A DNA stretch of 13,258 bases from Clostridia bacterium (lineage in GTDB: Bacteria; Bacillota_A; Clostridia; Oscillospirales; CAG-272). Of the stretch, positions 7,690 to 13,258 are shown one piece after another. Position 1 is the stretch's first letter. Each line of letters begins with the position of its first letter. The position numbers and the translations under genes were made by a program. The stretch is taken from NCBI GenBank assembly GCA_017462125.1, contig JAFTRQ010000022.1:1-13258 (forward strand), given 5' to 3'. The notes under the pieces were generated by a model, which saw only the letters and a program-made list of their open reading frames with translations, was not told the origin of the DNA and did no database searches.

Positions 7690-9378
7690 TTATTTTCTGA
7701 TGATTTTGATGCCCTCGGGAGCGGATACCTCAACAAGGGTTCCCTCCTCGGTCTTTTTCGCGCTGACCGTGATGATGCCCTTATCCGTGGGATAAGTACC
7801 CTTTGCCCACTCCAATCCGGCAAGCTCGGGATCGATCTCGTAGGTGTTGGCGTCGATCGCTCTGATACCCAGCACGTAGTGCATCATATAGGGGCAGGGG
7901 CCGGAGGACCAGCCGTGGCAGAGAGAGTGACGGAACAGGGTGTAGCAGTAAGCGCCGAAGTCGCCGTGAATATCGTTCTTGCCCTCGGGTACGAGCTCGT
8001 CGATGGGCGCGCTGTTCTCTACCCAATCAAGGTTGAAGTCCTCCCAGAAGGTGGTTGCGCCAAGGTCAAGCATAGCACCCCAATATTCCTTGATGTCGGC
8101 AAGCGCGCCTGCGAAATCGCCGGCCTTTGCCTTTGCGGCAAGGATGTAATAGCCAAAGAAGGTGGAGTAGCCGTGGCCGCCGCCGGGAGCGATGACCTCG
8201 TCGTTGATCTTCTTGGGGTCTGCAATGCCTGCAAGAGACAGCAGAGCCGCCGCCTGCTTGGAGCCGTTGGGATCGGGCAGGAATTTCTGCATCTTTGCCG
8301 CCTGCGCTTCACACTGTGCGGCAAGCTCCTCTTCACCGAATACGCGGAGCATATCGGCACAGCTTTCGAAGGTCATCTTCAGCATTGCGTGGATGCCTGC
8401 GTGCTTTGCCTCGGGATTGGTGCTGTTGGGCCAGTCGAGGAAGCGGTGCTCGGGGGTGTTTTCGCTGCCATCCTCGTTAACGAGAGGCAGGATACGCTTT
8501 GTGAGCGCGATCATATATTCCTTCTGCTCCATCAGATATGCAAGGTCGCCTGTCTGACGGTAGAGATCGTGATGCATAAGAAGCCACCAGAGAGAGTAGG
8601 TGGGGATGTTGTTCATCCAGAGCTCAACGGGAGTATCGTCTCTTGTCAGGTCAAGAGAATCCTTGATGATGCGTTGATTGCCGAATACGCTGAGAACGGT
8701 CTGCACCTCGGTGTGCATATCTCCGATCCAGACAAGACGGTCACGCTTGATGCCGTCCCACAGATACTCCTGCATATTGAGGTGTACGGTGTAAGCCGCA
8801 ACCTGCCAGATCTTATTCAGTCTCTCGTCGGAGCACTCGAAGCTTCCCTTGTATTCCAGATCTCTGTAGCAGAACACGCCCTTGATGCCGTGGAAGGAGA
8901 TCGACGCGTCCTCGTCAAGCAGCTCGATATAAGCGAAGCGGAAGCCGGATTCGTTGGTCTCGTTTGCGCTCATACCGCTGACCGACATAACCATATCGCG
9001 GTTTGCGTGGTCATTGGTGGTGTTCTTGACACCGATGGGAGTCAGAGCCTCCATTGCGCTCTCTCCGAGACGAACGCGAATGGTGACCTTATTGGTTTCG
9101 GGACCGCGAACACCGCGGACAAGCAGACGCAGACAGCCTGCAAATTCGATGCCGAAGTCGATCAGCACACCCGCGTGTGTCTGTCCGGGCTTGTTTGTCA
9201 TATGAAAATCGCTTTCGGGATGGAAGACGATCTGATTGGGACAGCCCTTCAGAAGCACGTCGGTTCCGCCAACGCTTCCTTGTGTATAAATAACCCTTTT
9301 GGGTTCGATGTATCTTCTTGTTCTGGGGTCGGTGTCGTTATAGTTGAGCGCACCGAAGATTTCATGTACTTTAGCCAT
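7690..9378 (-). CDS. GH78-type alpha-L-rhamnosidase-like glycoside hydrolase
   Basis: 562-residue cytoplasmic protein without a signal peptide. Residues about 60-165 form a beta-sandwich typical of the region before the catalytic domain. Residues about 180-500 are an (alpha/alpha)6 barrel of the Bac_rhamnosid6H type, and the last 60 residues form the usual C-terminal beta domain. Key blocks are DGIKRDRLVWIGD (208-220), TTFWEDF (442-448, with Glu446 a candidate general base) and SLCHGWSSGP (485-494). GH78 enzymes release L-rhamnose from oligosaccharides. The first block is one residue shorter than the classical DCPQRDERLGWTGD form and lacks its Glu, so this is a divergent subgroup and specificity is uncertain. 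The start is at 9378 because AAAGGA precedes it and because the promoter (TATAAT at 9437-9442) lies inside the upstream extension of the frame to 9486. TTA, CTA and TCA codons are nearly absent. Confidence 0.82.
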   Translation of the reverse strand: MAKVHEIFGALNYNDTDPRTRRYIEPKRVIYTQGSVGGTDVLLKGCPNQIVFHPESDFHMTNKPGQTHAGVLIDFGIEFAGCLRLLVRGVRGPETNKVTIRVRLGESAMEALTPIGVKNTTNDHANRDMVMSVSGMSANETNESGFRFAYIELLDEDASISFHGIKGVFCYRDLEYKGSFECSDERLNKIWQVAAYTVHLNMQEYLWDGIKRDRLVWIGDMHTEVQTVLSVFGNQRIIKDSLDLTRDDTPVELWMNNIPTYSLWWLLMHHDLYRQTGDLAYLMEQKEYMIALTKRILPLVNEDGSENTPEHRFLDWPNSTNPEAKHAGIHAMLKMTFESCADMLRVFGEEELAAQCEAQAAKMQKFLPDPNGSKQAAALLSLAGIADPKKINDEVIAPGGGHGYSTFFGYYILAAKAKAGDFAGALADIKEYWGAMLDLGATTFWEDFNLDWVENSAPIDELVPEGKNDIHGDFGAYCYTLFRHSLCHGWSSGPCPYMMHYVLGIRAIDANTYEIDPELAGLEWAKGTYPTDKGIITVSAKKTEEGTLVEVSAPEGIKIIRK

Positions 9379-9436
9379 AGCCTTGGATTCCTTTCGCATC
9401 TGGAAATTACAATAGGGTTTACCTATAATTATCCAC

Positions 9437-9465
9437 ATTATATCATATCTAAATCCAAAAATCAA
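9437..9465 (-). promoter_or_regulatory. Sigma-A-type promoter of the rhamnosidase-like gene
   Basis: The minus strand shows TTGATT (9460-9465), a 17-nt spacer and a perfect TATAAT (9437-9442). Transcription would start near 9430 and give a 5' leader of about 50 nt. The site rules out the longer in-frame start at 9486. Confidence 0.78.
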
Positions 9466-9498
9466 TAGCTGACATAATAATTTCACACCTATTGAATC

Positions 9499-9538
9499 AA
9501 AAAATCCCGTGCGACAGAGATTTTTCGCACGGGATTTT
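9499..9538 (-). terminator. Terminator of the histidine phosphatase gene
   Basis: A 14-bp perfect stem (AAAATCCCGTGCGA at 9501-9514, TCGCACGGGATTTT at 9525-9538) is followed on the minus strand by an unbroken run of six T (9504 to 9499). It starts 4 nt after the stop codon. On the plus strand the T-run is shorter, so termination should be mainly leftward. It insulates the rhamnosidase-like gene from the phosphatase gene. Confidence 0.92.
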
Positions 9539-9542
9539 GCTG

Positions 9543-10259
9543 TTATATAGGAAGTCTGTTATGGTATTTGATGCCCAAGCCCTCTCTGTAGAGGTGGGAG
9601 TCGTTGGAATGCTGAAGCACCTTGGGGATGCAGAAGCCGTTGACGGCAGAAAAATCGATCACGGTCATGCCTGTGAAGCCAAGACCGAACTTGGTGCAGA
9701 ACTCGTTATAGGGGATATCGAGCACTGCGGAAAGGAAAGACATACCGAAGCCCTCGTGTGCAAACAGAGCGATTCTTTTGTTATTGGGCTCCTCCGCAAT
9801 GTAGCCGCCGCGCTCGCGGTCGTGTCTGTAGCCGAGAGAAAGCAAAAGCTTGTCTGCCTCACCCTCTACTCTTGCCACGCCCTCGGCAAATTTTGTGCCC
9901 TCAAAGGCGGGGTGCGTGTACCATTTGTCACGAAGTGCTCTGACCTCGGGAGAAACGAACAGCTCCTTGGTGGGCTGATGGCTGTATCCCCAGGTCAGCT
10001 TACCGGGCTCGTATTCCACGGTCATCTGCGCCCAAGCGCGGGATTCGCAGCACCAATCGAGGATAACAGGCTCCTTTTTTAACACCTCGCAGGTGGGCTG
10101 CGCGGTCTGCTTTGCTCTCACCGAGGGAGAGGAATAGATCTCGTCAAGGCCGTAGACGGCAAAGCGCTTTGCAATTGCCTCGGCCTGTCTGTGGCCTAAG
10201 GGAGTGAGACTGTCGGGGTTATAAATGGGATCGCCGTGGCGAACGTAGAAAAGTAACAT
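9543..10259 (-). CDS. Histidine phosphatase (phosphoglycerate mutase-like) superfamily protein
   Basis: 238-residue cytoplasmic enzyme of the histidine phosphatase superfamily, branch 1. The catalytic RHG motif is at 7-9, with His8 as the residue that is phosphorylated. SSPSVRAKQTA at 43-53 carries the conserved second Arg (Arg48), and FAHEGFG at 166-172 carries the second catalytic His168. These are the phosphate-pocket residues expected for an active phosphomonoesterase; the substrate cannot be read from sequence. The insert at about 70-120, rich in Trp and Tyr, is longer than in small phosphatases of this type and should shape specificity. The start at 10259 is chosen because AAAGGAG lies 7 nt upstream and because the promoter lies within the extended frame to 10367. 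It is a single-gene transcript. Confidence 0.9.
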   Translation of the reverse strand: MLLFYVRHGDPIYNPDSLTPLGHRQAEAIAKRFAVYGLDEIYSSPSVRAKQTAQPTCEVLKKEPVILDWCCESRAWAQMTVEYEPGKLTWGYSHQPTKELFVSPEVRALRDKWYTHPAFEGTKFAEGVARVEGEADKLLLSLGYRHDRERGGYIAEEPNNKRIALFAHEGFGMSFLSAVLDIPYNEFCTKFGLGFTGMTVIDFSAVNGFCIPKVLQHSNDSHLYREGLGIKYHNRLPI

Positions 10260-10295
10260 GGTTGTGCTCCTTTTGAGATAAGTGTCATTGTAAAA

Positions 10296-10324
10296 ATTAT
10301 AGCATTCTATAAGGGGTTTGTAAA
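10296..10324 (-). promoter_or_regulatory. Sigma-A-type promoter of the histidine phosphatase gene
   Basis: On the minus strand TTTACA (10319-10324) is followed after 17 nt by a perfect TATAAT (10296-10301). Transcription would start near 10289, about 30 nt before the ATG at 10259. Confidence 0.8.
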
Positions 10325-10354
10325 TAGGTTTTGCAAAAAAAACGCAATCAAAAC

Positions 10355-10387
10355 AAAAAAGCTTCACCCCATCGGTGAAGCTTTTTT
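10355..10387 (-). terminator. Two-way terminator after the XRE regulator gene
   Basis: A 14-bp perfect stem (10355-10368 with 10374-10387) around CCATC has AAAAAAG on one outer side and CTTTTTT on the other, so it works as a U-tract terminator in either direction. It lies about 55 nt beyond the stop codon of the leftward XRE gene and separates it from the phosphatase promoter. Confidence 0.93.
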
Positions 10388-10441
10388 ACGCAAACGTTAC
10401 AACTCAAGCGGTTATGTGCAGACCGCCCGAAAAGAAGAGAT

Positions 10442-10672
10442 TTAAGAGCTGCTTTTTTCGCGTTCCTCCATTCCCAATAGCTCAAAGAGCGAAATGCCAA
10501 GGGCGTCGGCAATTTCATCGAGAATGGCTATGTCGGGGCAGGATCTTCCCTGCTCCCACTTGGAGACCGCCTGTGCCGTGACTCCCACTCTGACTGCCAG
10601 GTCATTTTGTGTCAGCCTGGAGTGGCGTCTCGCTTGTGCGATCTTCCTGCCCAGATTGTTTGTGTCTATCAT
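10442..10672 (-). CDS. Small XRE-family HTH transcriptional regulator
   Basis: 76-residue DNA-binding protein consisting almost wholly of one helix-turn-helix domain (HTH_3/XRE type, about residues 7-66). The core LTQNDLAVRVGVTAQAVSKW (20-39) contains the two helices, and EQGRSCPDIAILDEIADALG (40-59) is the rest of the five-helix fold. There is no sensor or membrane domain: only a short acidic and Ser-rich tail (LFELLGMEEREKSSS) follows. Such proteins act as dimers, often repressing their own promoter. AAGGAG lies 7 nt before the ATG. The gene is preceded by a leader of about 230 nt with a short ORF and by a promoter with an internal inverted repeat, and it stands opposite the heparinase-like gene, which it may also control. 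The target is an inference. Confidence 0.92.
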   Translation of the reverse strand: MIDTNNLGRKIAQARRHSRLTQNDLAVRVGVTAQAVSKWEQGRSCPDIAILDEIADALGISLFELLGMEEREKSSS

Positions 10673-10789
10673 CTGCTAACTCCTTGCGCAATTCGCTCGC
10701 GCACGCCTCTGCAATAGGCGCGCGCGGGATTTTAGGATAAATCGCCGCAAAGAGCCTCGGCAATAAAGGTCAGCATCCCTTATCTTGCC
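10673..10789 (-). promoter_or_regulatory. Structured mRNA leader with possible Shine-Dalgarno sequestering helix
   Basis: This is the untranslated stretch between the 16-codon ORF and the XRE gene. On the minus strand, CTCTTTGCG (10746-10754) can pair over 9 bp (one G-U) with CGCAAGGAG (10680-10688), which includes the XRE ribosome binding site. This helix encloses an 11-bp GC-rich hairpin (10698-10708 with 10716-10726). Competing helices are possible: CCGAGGC (10754-10760) with GCCTCGG inside the short ORF (10801-10807), and an imperfect helix of 10759-10769 with 10778-10789 that begins one base after the ORF stop. None of these hairpins has a U-tract, which points to control of translation rather than transcription termination. 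Pairings were found by eye. Confidence 0.5.
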
Positions 10790-10840
10790 TTAGACCGACT
10801 CCGAGGCGAGTTTGCAGTATCCATAGCGTGTAGAAATCAT
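10790..10840 (-). CDS. Putative 16-residue leader peptide upstream of the XRE regulator
   Basis: A 16-codon ORF encoding MISTRYGYCKLASESV begins with ATG at 10838-10840 and ends with TAA at 10790-10792. It has the best ribosome binding site of the window: AAAAGGAGG, with AGGAGG at 10849-10854, 8 nt from the ATG. It lies within the predicted transcript of the XRE gene (start near 10900) and 117 nt before that gene. It matches no protein family I recognise, and the short size and position suggest a regulatory leader peptide whose translation, pausing or termination changes the folding of the RNA downstream. Codons 12-14 contain a segment complementary to 10754-10760. It contains one Cys and two Tyr but no run of identical residues, so a classical amino-acid attenuator is not evident. 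Confidence 0.6.
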   Translation of the reverse strand: MISTRYGYCKLASESV

Positions 10841-10906
10841 TAAAGTCGCCTCCTTTTCTTGAAAATTTCGTTTTTACGGGGTCTCTGCCGTTACAACGAT
10901 AATTTT

Positions 10907-10935
10907 ATTATAATACTATTCATATAGTTTGTCAA
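10907..10935 (-). promoter_or_regulatory. Consensus sigma-A promoter of the XRE regulator leader
   Basis: On the minus strand a perfect TTGACA (10930-10935) and a perfect TATAAT (10907-10912) are spaced by 17 nt. Transcription would start near 10900, upstream of the 16-codon ORF, giving a leader of about 230 nt before the XRE ATG at 10672. Such a strong promoter in front of a small regulator suggests that it is held down by a repressor or by control of translation. Confidence 0.88.
10915..10928. promoter_or_regulatory. Candidate operator, ACTAT-N4-ATAGT inverted repeat
   Basis: ACTAT (10915-10919) and ATAGT (10924-10928) form a perfect 5-bp inverted repeat with a 4-nt spacer, lying wholly between the -35 and -10 boxes of the XRE promoter. 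Its size and position fit an operator for a small dimeric HTH protein, whose binding there would block RNA polymerase. That the neighbouring XRE protein binds it is an inference. No copy was noticed in the heparinase-like gene's promoter. Confidence 0.5.
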
Positions 10936-11026
10936 TAAACCTTTGGTTGATTTTTCCGTTGCGCCTTATCATGGCTGCGAGTGGGGATAAATCAAAATTT
11001 TCAAGCTATCATTTTCCCCCCTTACA

Positions 11027-11055
11027 TTGACAGGCATATGAATTTGTGTTATAAT
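11027..11055 (+). promoter_or_regulatory. Perfect sigma-A promoter of the heparinase-like gene
   Basis: TTGACA (11027-11032), a 17-nt spacer and TATAAT (11050-11055) match the consensus exactly. Transcription would start near 11062, giving a leader of about 43 nt. The spacer contains CATATG but no copy of the ACTAT/ATAGT operator. The gap between this promoter and the divergent XRE promoter is about 90 nt and holds nothing clear apart from a small AACC-ttt-GGTT hairpin. Confidence 0.88.
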
Positions 11056-11104
11056 TTGCATAACGCAGAGAACCTCAAATTTATATAAAGGACGGTATGA
11101 GCAT

Positions 11105-13087
11105 ATGCGCACGTCAGACGAATTTTTCTTTCAATCTGCCATAAAAACCGAGATTCCCGAGCTGAAAGCGGCCTCGGAGCAATTTGCGCGTGGCTACGCT
11201 GACGCGGCAGACGGATGCTTTGCGAAATATATTAAGGAGGCCTTGAAGAGTAAGGCTTTCAATACGCTTCCCTGTACGCTTCTCGAGGATATCGGAGACG
11301 TGAAGGAGGAGGCTTACGCCGATCAGGTGCTTGAGGGCTACGTTTGCTCCGTGGGCTACAAATACTGCTTTCCGGGCGGCGTTATGGATTGGACGCACAA
11401 CCCCACCTACAACAATTACAACGAGTTTTCCTTCCATTTGCAGTATCACAACGAGCTTTTGGTTCTTGCCCGTGCCTACGAGCGCACAGCCGACGAAAAA
11501 TACGCCGTTCGCTTCAACTATATGATCAACACCTGGATCGATCAGGCGGAATGCCCCGAGGATGAGAGCGGCTTTGGCGGTCAGCCTCTTTGGCGAAGCC
11601 TTGAGGCAGGTGTCAGAATGGCGAGCACCTGGCCTTATATGATCAATGCGTTTTTGAATTCTCCCTCGGTTCCCGACAGAACCTGGGTCAAGATCTTCCG
11701 CTCGATCTGCGATCACGGCCACCGTTTGACGAAAAACAACACCCGCAACACTCACAACAATTGGATCATCACCGAGATGAGAGGGTTGCTTACTATGGGC
11801 TTGAACTTCCCCTTTATGGCATCTGCGGACTATTGGACAGAGTATGCTCTGACCTGCCTGAAGGAGGAGATCGCTCTGCAGATCTACCCCGACGGAATGC
11901 AGATCGAGCTCACCACCCGCTACCACAGCGGAATCATTGCCAATTATCAGAAGGCAGAAGCATTACTGCGGCTTTACGGACGTCGGGTTCCCGAGAAATT
12001 CGACCGCTACATCCGGTGTATGTATTCGATGTACACCCAGCTCTGCCGCCCCGATCTTTACACACCCGCGCTGAACGACGGCACCGAGGCTGACGTGGTG
12101 CGCTACACGGGAAACGCATGGAAGCGCTATCCCGATGACGAAAGCTTTCGGTATTTTGCCACCAAAAGAGCGGAGGGCACACCGCCCGACTATCTTTCAA
12201 GCATCCTGCCCTACGCGGGCTTTGCCGTTATGCGCACAGGCTGGGGAGCGGATGCCATCTGGGCATTTTTCGACGCGGGTCTTGAGGGAGTGACGCACAT
12301 TCACGAGGACAAGCTTGCCTTTCAGCTTTCGGCATACGGATGCAATATGCTGGCCGACACGGGAACCTATGCCTATGACACCTCGGATATGAGAAAATAC
12401 GTTATTGGTACCAGGTCTCACAGCACAGGTCTTGTGGACGGATGCGGACAAAACCGAATTGCAAGGCACTTTGGCAATCTGGACAGATATCACCAAAAGA
12501 AGGTCGATCTTACGTTTACGTTTACGGATGAGCTTGAGATCGTGCAAGGCAGCTACGATCAGGGCTACGGTAGCGATTTTATCGACGTTACACACACTCG
12601 CCGCGTGATATTCTTCAAAAAAGGATTGGATTCATTGCCGTTTTTCCTGATTTACGACACCTTTGCTTCCAACGATGAGCAAGAGCATCTCTACGAGGTC
12701 TCCTTCCAGATGTGCGAGCAGAAAATTTCGGCTTGCGGACACCGAACAGAGACCGCTTTTGAAAACAACAGCACACTTTCGCTGATCTCGGACGCGTATC
12801 CGAAGATCACGATCGGTCAATATGCTCCCGAATTTATGGGTTGGCAGCCGATCCACGCCTCGGGAGATCACGAGCATCTTCCCGTTCCCATGGTTTCATA
12901 TTCCAAAAAAGGAATGACAGCCGAGTTTGCCACCGTGGTATTCCCCGCCCCGACGGCAGAGGCTCCGTCTGTTGCGGTTGCGGTGCAGGAGGGCAAGATC
13001 ACGCTTACCGTTGGCGGAAAAGAGATCGTTTGCGATATGAAGGATGAAAAATATATGCCGAAGACTACGGTTGATGAGATAAAATAA
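11105..13087 (+). CDS. Heparinase II/III-family polysaccharide lyase-like protein
   Basis: 660-residue protein without a signal peptide, so probably cytoplasmic. Residues about 1-350 form an alpha-helical toroid of the heparinase II/III N-terminal type, and about 370-640 form the C-terminal beta-sandwich (Hepar_II_III). Candidate active-site and metal-site blocks are NTHNNW (215-220, His217-Asn218), TTRYHSG (270-276, Tyr273-His274), GVTHIHEDKLAFQLSAYG (395-412) with LADTGTYAY (416-424), and RSHSTGLVDG (437-446, His439). The HxHxD-like block and the HST block are hallmarks of this superfamily (PL12, PL15, PL17, PL21), which cleaves uronic-acid glycosidic bonds by beta-elimination. The exact substrate cannot be told from sequence. 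AAGGACGG lies 9 nt before the ATG. It is transcribed alone, divergently from the XRE gene. With the rhamnosidase-like enzyme it could finish breakdown of imported uronate- or rhamnose-containing oligosaccharides. Confidence 0.85.
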   Translation: MRTSDEFFFQSAIKTEIPELKAASEQFARGYADAADGCFAKYIKEALKSKAFNTLPCTLLEDIGDVKEEAYADQVLEGYVCSVGYKYCFPGGVMDWTHNPTYNNYNEFSFHLQYHNELLVLARAYERTADEKYAVRFNYMINTWIDQAECPEDESGFGGQPLWRSLEAGVRMASTWPYMINAFLNSPSVPDRTWVKIFRSICDHGHRLTKNNTRNTHNNWIITEMRGLLTMGLNFPFMASADYWTEYALTCLKEEIALQIYPDGMQIELTTRYHSGIIANYQKAEALLRLYGRRVPEKFDRYIRCMYSMYTQLCRPDLYTPALNDGTEADVVRYTGNAWKRYPDDESFRYFATKRAEGTPPDYLSSILPYAGFAVMRTGWGADAIWAFFDAGLEGVTHIHEDKLAFQLSAYGCNMLADTGTYAYDTSDMRKYVIGTRSHSTGLVDGCGQNRIARHFGNLDRYHQKKVDLTFTFTDELEIVQGSYDQGYGSDFIDVTHTRRVIFFKKGLDSLPFFLIYDTFASNDEQEHLYEVSFQMCEQKISACGHRTETAFENNSTLSLISDAYPKITIGQYAPEFMGWQPIHASGDHEHLPVPMVSYSKKGMTAEFATVVFPAPTAEAPSVAVAVQEGKITLTVGGKEIVCDMKDEKYMPKTTVDEIK

Positions 13088-13129
13088 GGCTTTGTTTCAT
13101 GTTTTGATTTATAGGTGTTTTTTATATTA

Positions 13130-13258
13130 CTTTCTCCAACAGCGGATGAAATCTGTCTCCAAGCGCTATGCGCTTGATCGACGCGCAAATGCAAGCATTT
13201 GCTGTAACCAAAGAGCGCCGCTTAAGGAGGAGAGGTGGCTCCAAAATTCGGCAGAACA
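13130..13258. repeat. Hairpin-rich dispersed intergenic repeat (partial, cut by window end)
   Basis: After the heparinase-like gene there is no gene up to the window end. The block holds two perfect hairpins: CAAGCGC-tat-GCGCTTG (13160-13176) and GCAAATGC-aa-GCATTTGC (13185-13202). They are flanked by roughly complementary arms, CTCCAACAGCGG near 13134-13145 and CCGCTTAAGGAG near 13208-13219, which would give a multi-branched palindromic fold. The following GGAGAGGTGGCTCC stretch resembles repeat families scattered between genes in many gut Firmicutes. The family assignment is from structure and memory of style, not from a search. No U-tract terminator for the lyase-like gene is visible before it. 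Confidence 0.45.

Noticed and set aside
7879..9468. 529-codon open frame on the plus strand, opposite the rhamnosidase-like gene
   Set aside because: It is in codon register with the real gene and is open only because that gene avoids TTA, CTA and TCA codons. Its product has no recognisable fold and it lacks its own regulatory signals.
9379..9486. Longer N-terminus of the rhamnosidase-like protein
   Set aside because: The extension contains the gene's own promoter, is rich in non-conserved hydrophobic residues, and lacks a ribosome site; ATG at 9378 has AAAGGA.
10260..10367. Longer N-terminus of the histidine phosphatase
   Set aside because: The extension overlaps the promoter and touches the terminator of the upstream gene; the RHG motif lies at the usual place when translation starts at 10259.
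10909..10914. Plus-strand TATAAT as a second promoter toward the lyase-like gene
   Set aside because: It is the overlapping half of the ATTATAAT string of the minus-strand promoter and has no -35 box at the right distance.
11114..11926. 270-codon minus-strand frame opposite the heparinase-like gene
   Set aside because: Shadow in codon register with the lyase-like gene; no ribosome site or family match.
13215..13245. T-box-like string (AGGTGGCTCC)
   Set aside because: The conserved T-box sequence needs a fuller AGGGTGGNACCGCG-type match plus stem I and a terminator; only a short resemblance is present and the context is a repeat.

Overview
The window looks like chromosomal DNA of a low-to-mid G+C Gram-positive bacterium, most likely an uncultured gut-type member of the Clostridia. 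The evidence is strong AGGAGG-like ribosome binding sites, near-consensus sigma-A promoters with 17-nt spacers, a Gram-positive lipobox protein with a Thr/Glu-rich tether, U-tract terminators, and a gene mix typical of carbohydrate-degrading Firmicutes. No taxonomic marker gene is present, so this placement is an inference.

Layout from left to right. Positions 1-248 are non-coding: a palindrome-rich repeat block and a terminator-like hairpin. Positions 249-2942 (minus) encode a large lipoprotein with a sialate O-acetylesterase-like (SGNH-type) domain and two tandem C-terminal domains. Positions 3091-7575 (minus) form a tight four-gene operon transcribed trkA, trkH, tmk-like, yitT-like: a complete Trk-type K+ uptake system, a thymidylate kinase-like protein and a YitT-family membrane protein, closed by a U-tract terminator. 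Positions 7690-9378 (minus) encode a cytoplasmic GH78-type alpha-L-rhamnosidase-like enzyme with its own promoter. Positions 9543-10259 (minus) encode a histidine phosphatase with its own promoter and a strong terminator. Positions 10442-10672 (minus) encode a 76-residue XRE/HTH regulator. Positions 11105-13087 (plus) encode a heparinase II/III-family polysaccharide lyase-like protein with a perfect TTGACA-17-TATAAT promoter. After 13087 lies a hairpin-rich block that looks like a dispersed intergenic repeat.

The three carbohydrate-active genes (surface esterase, cytoplasmic rhamnosidase-like hydrolase, cytoplasmic lyase-like protein) suggest use of an acetylated, rhamnose- and uronate-containing polysaccharide. 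They are separately promoted, and no transporter or SusC/D-like gene is in the window, so a single pathway is only an inference.

The most interesting part is 10673-10935. The small XRE regulator is expressed from a consensus promoter with an inverted repeat (ACTAT-N4-ATAGT) between its -35 and -10 boxes. Its mRNA has a leader of about 230 nt that carries an unannotated 16-codon ORF with an excellent AGGAGG site. Downstream of that ORF, several RNA helices can form, one of which covers the regulator's own Shine-Dalgarno sequence. This has the architecture of a leader-peptide-controlled translational switch on an autoregulated repressor.
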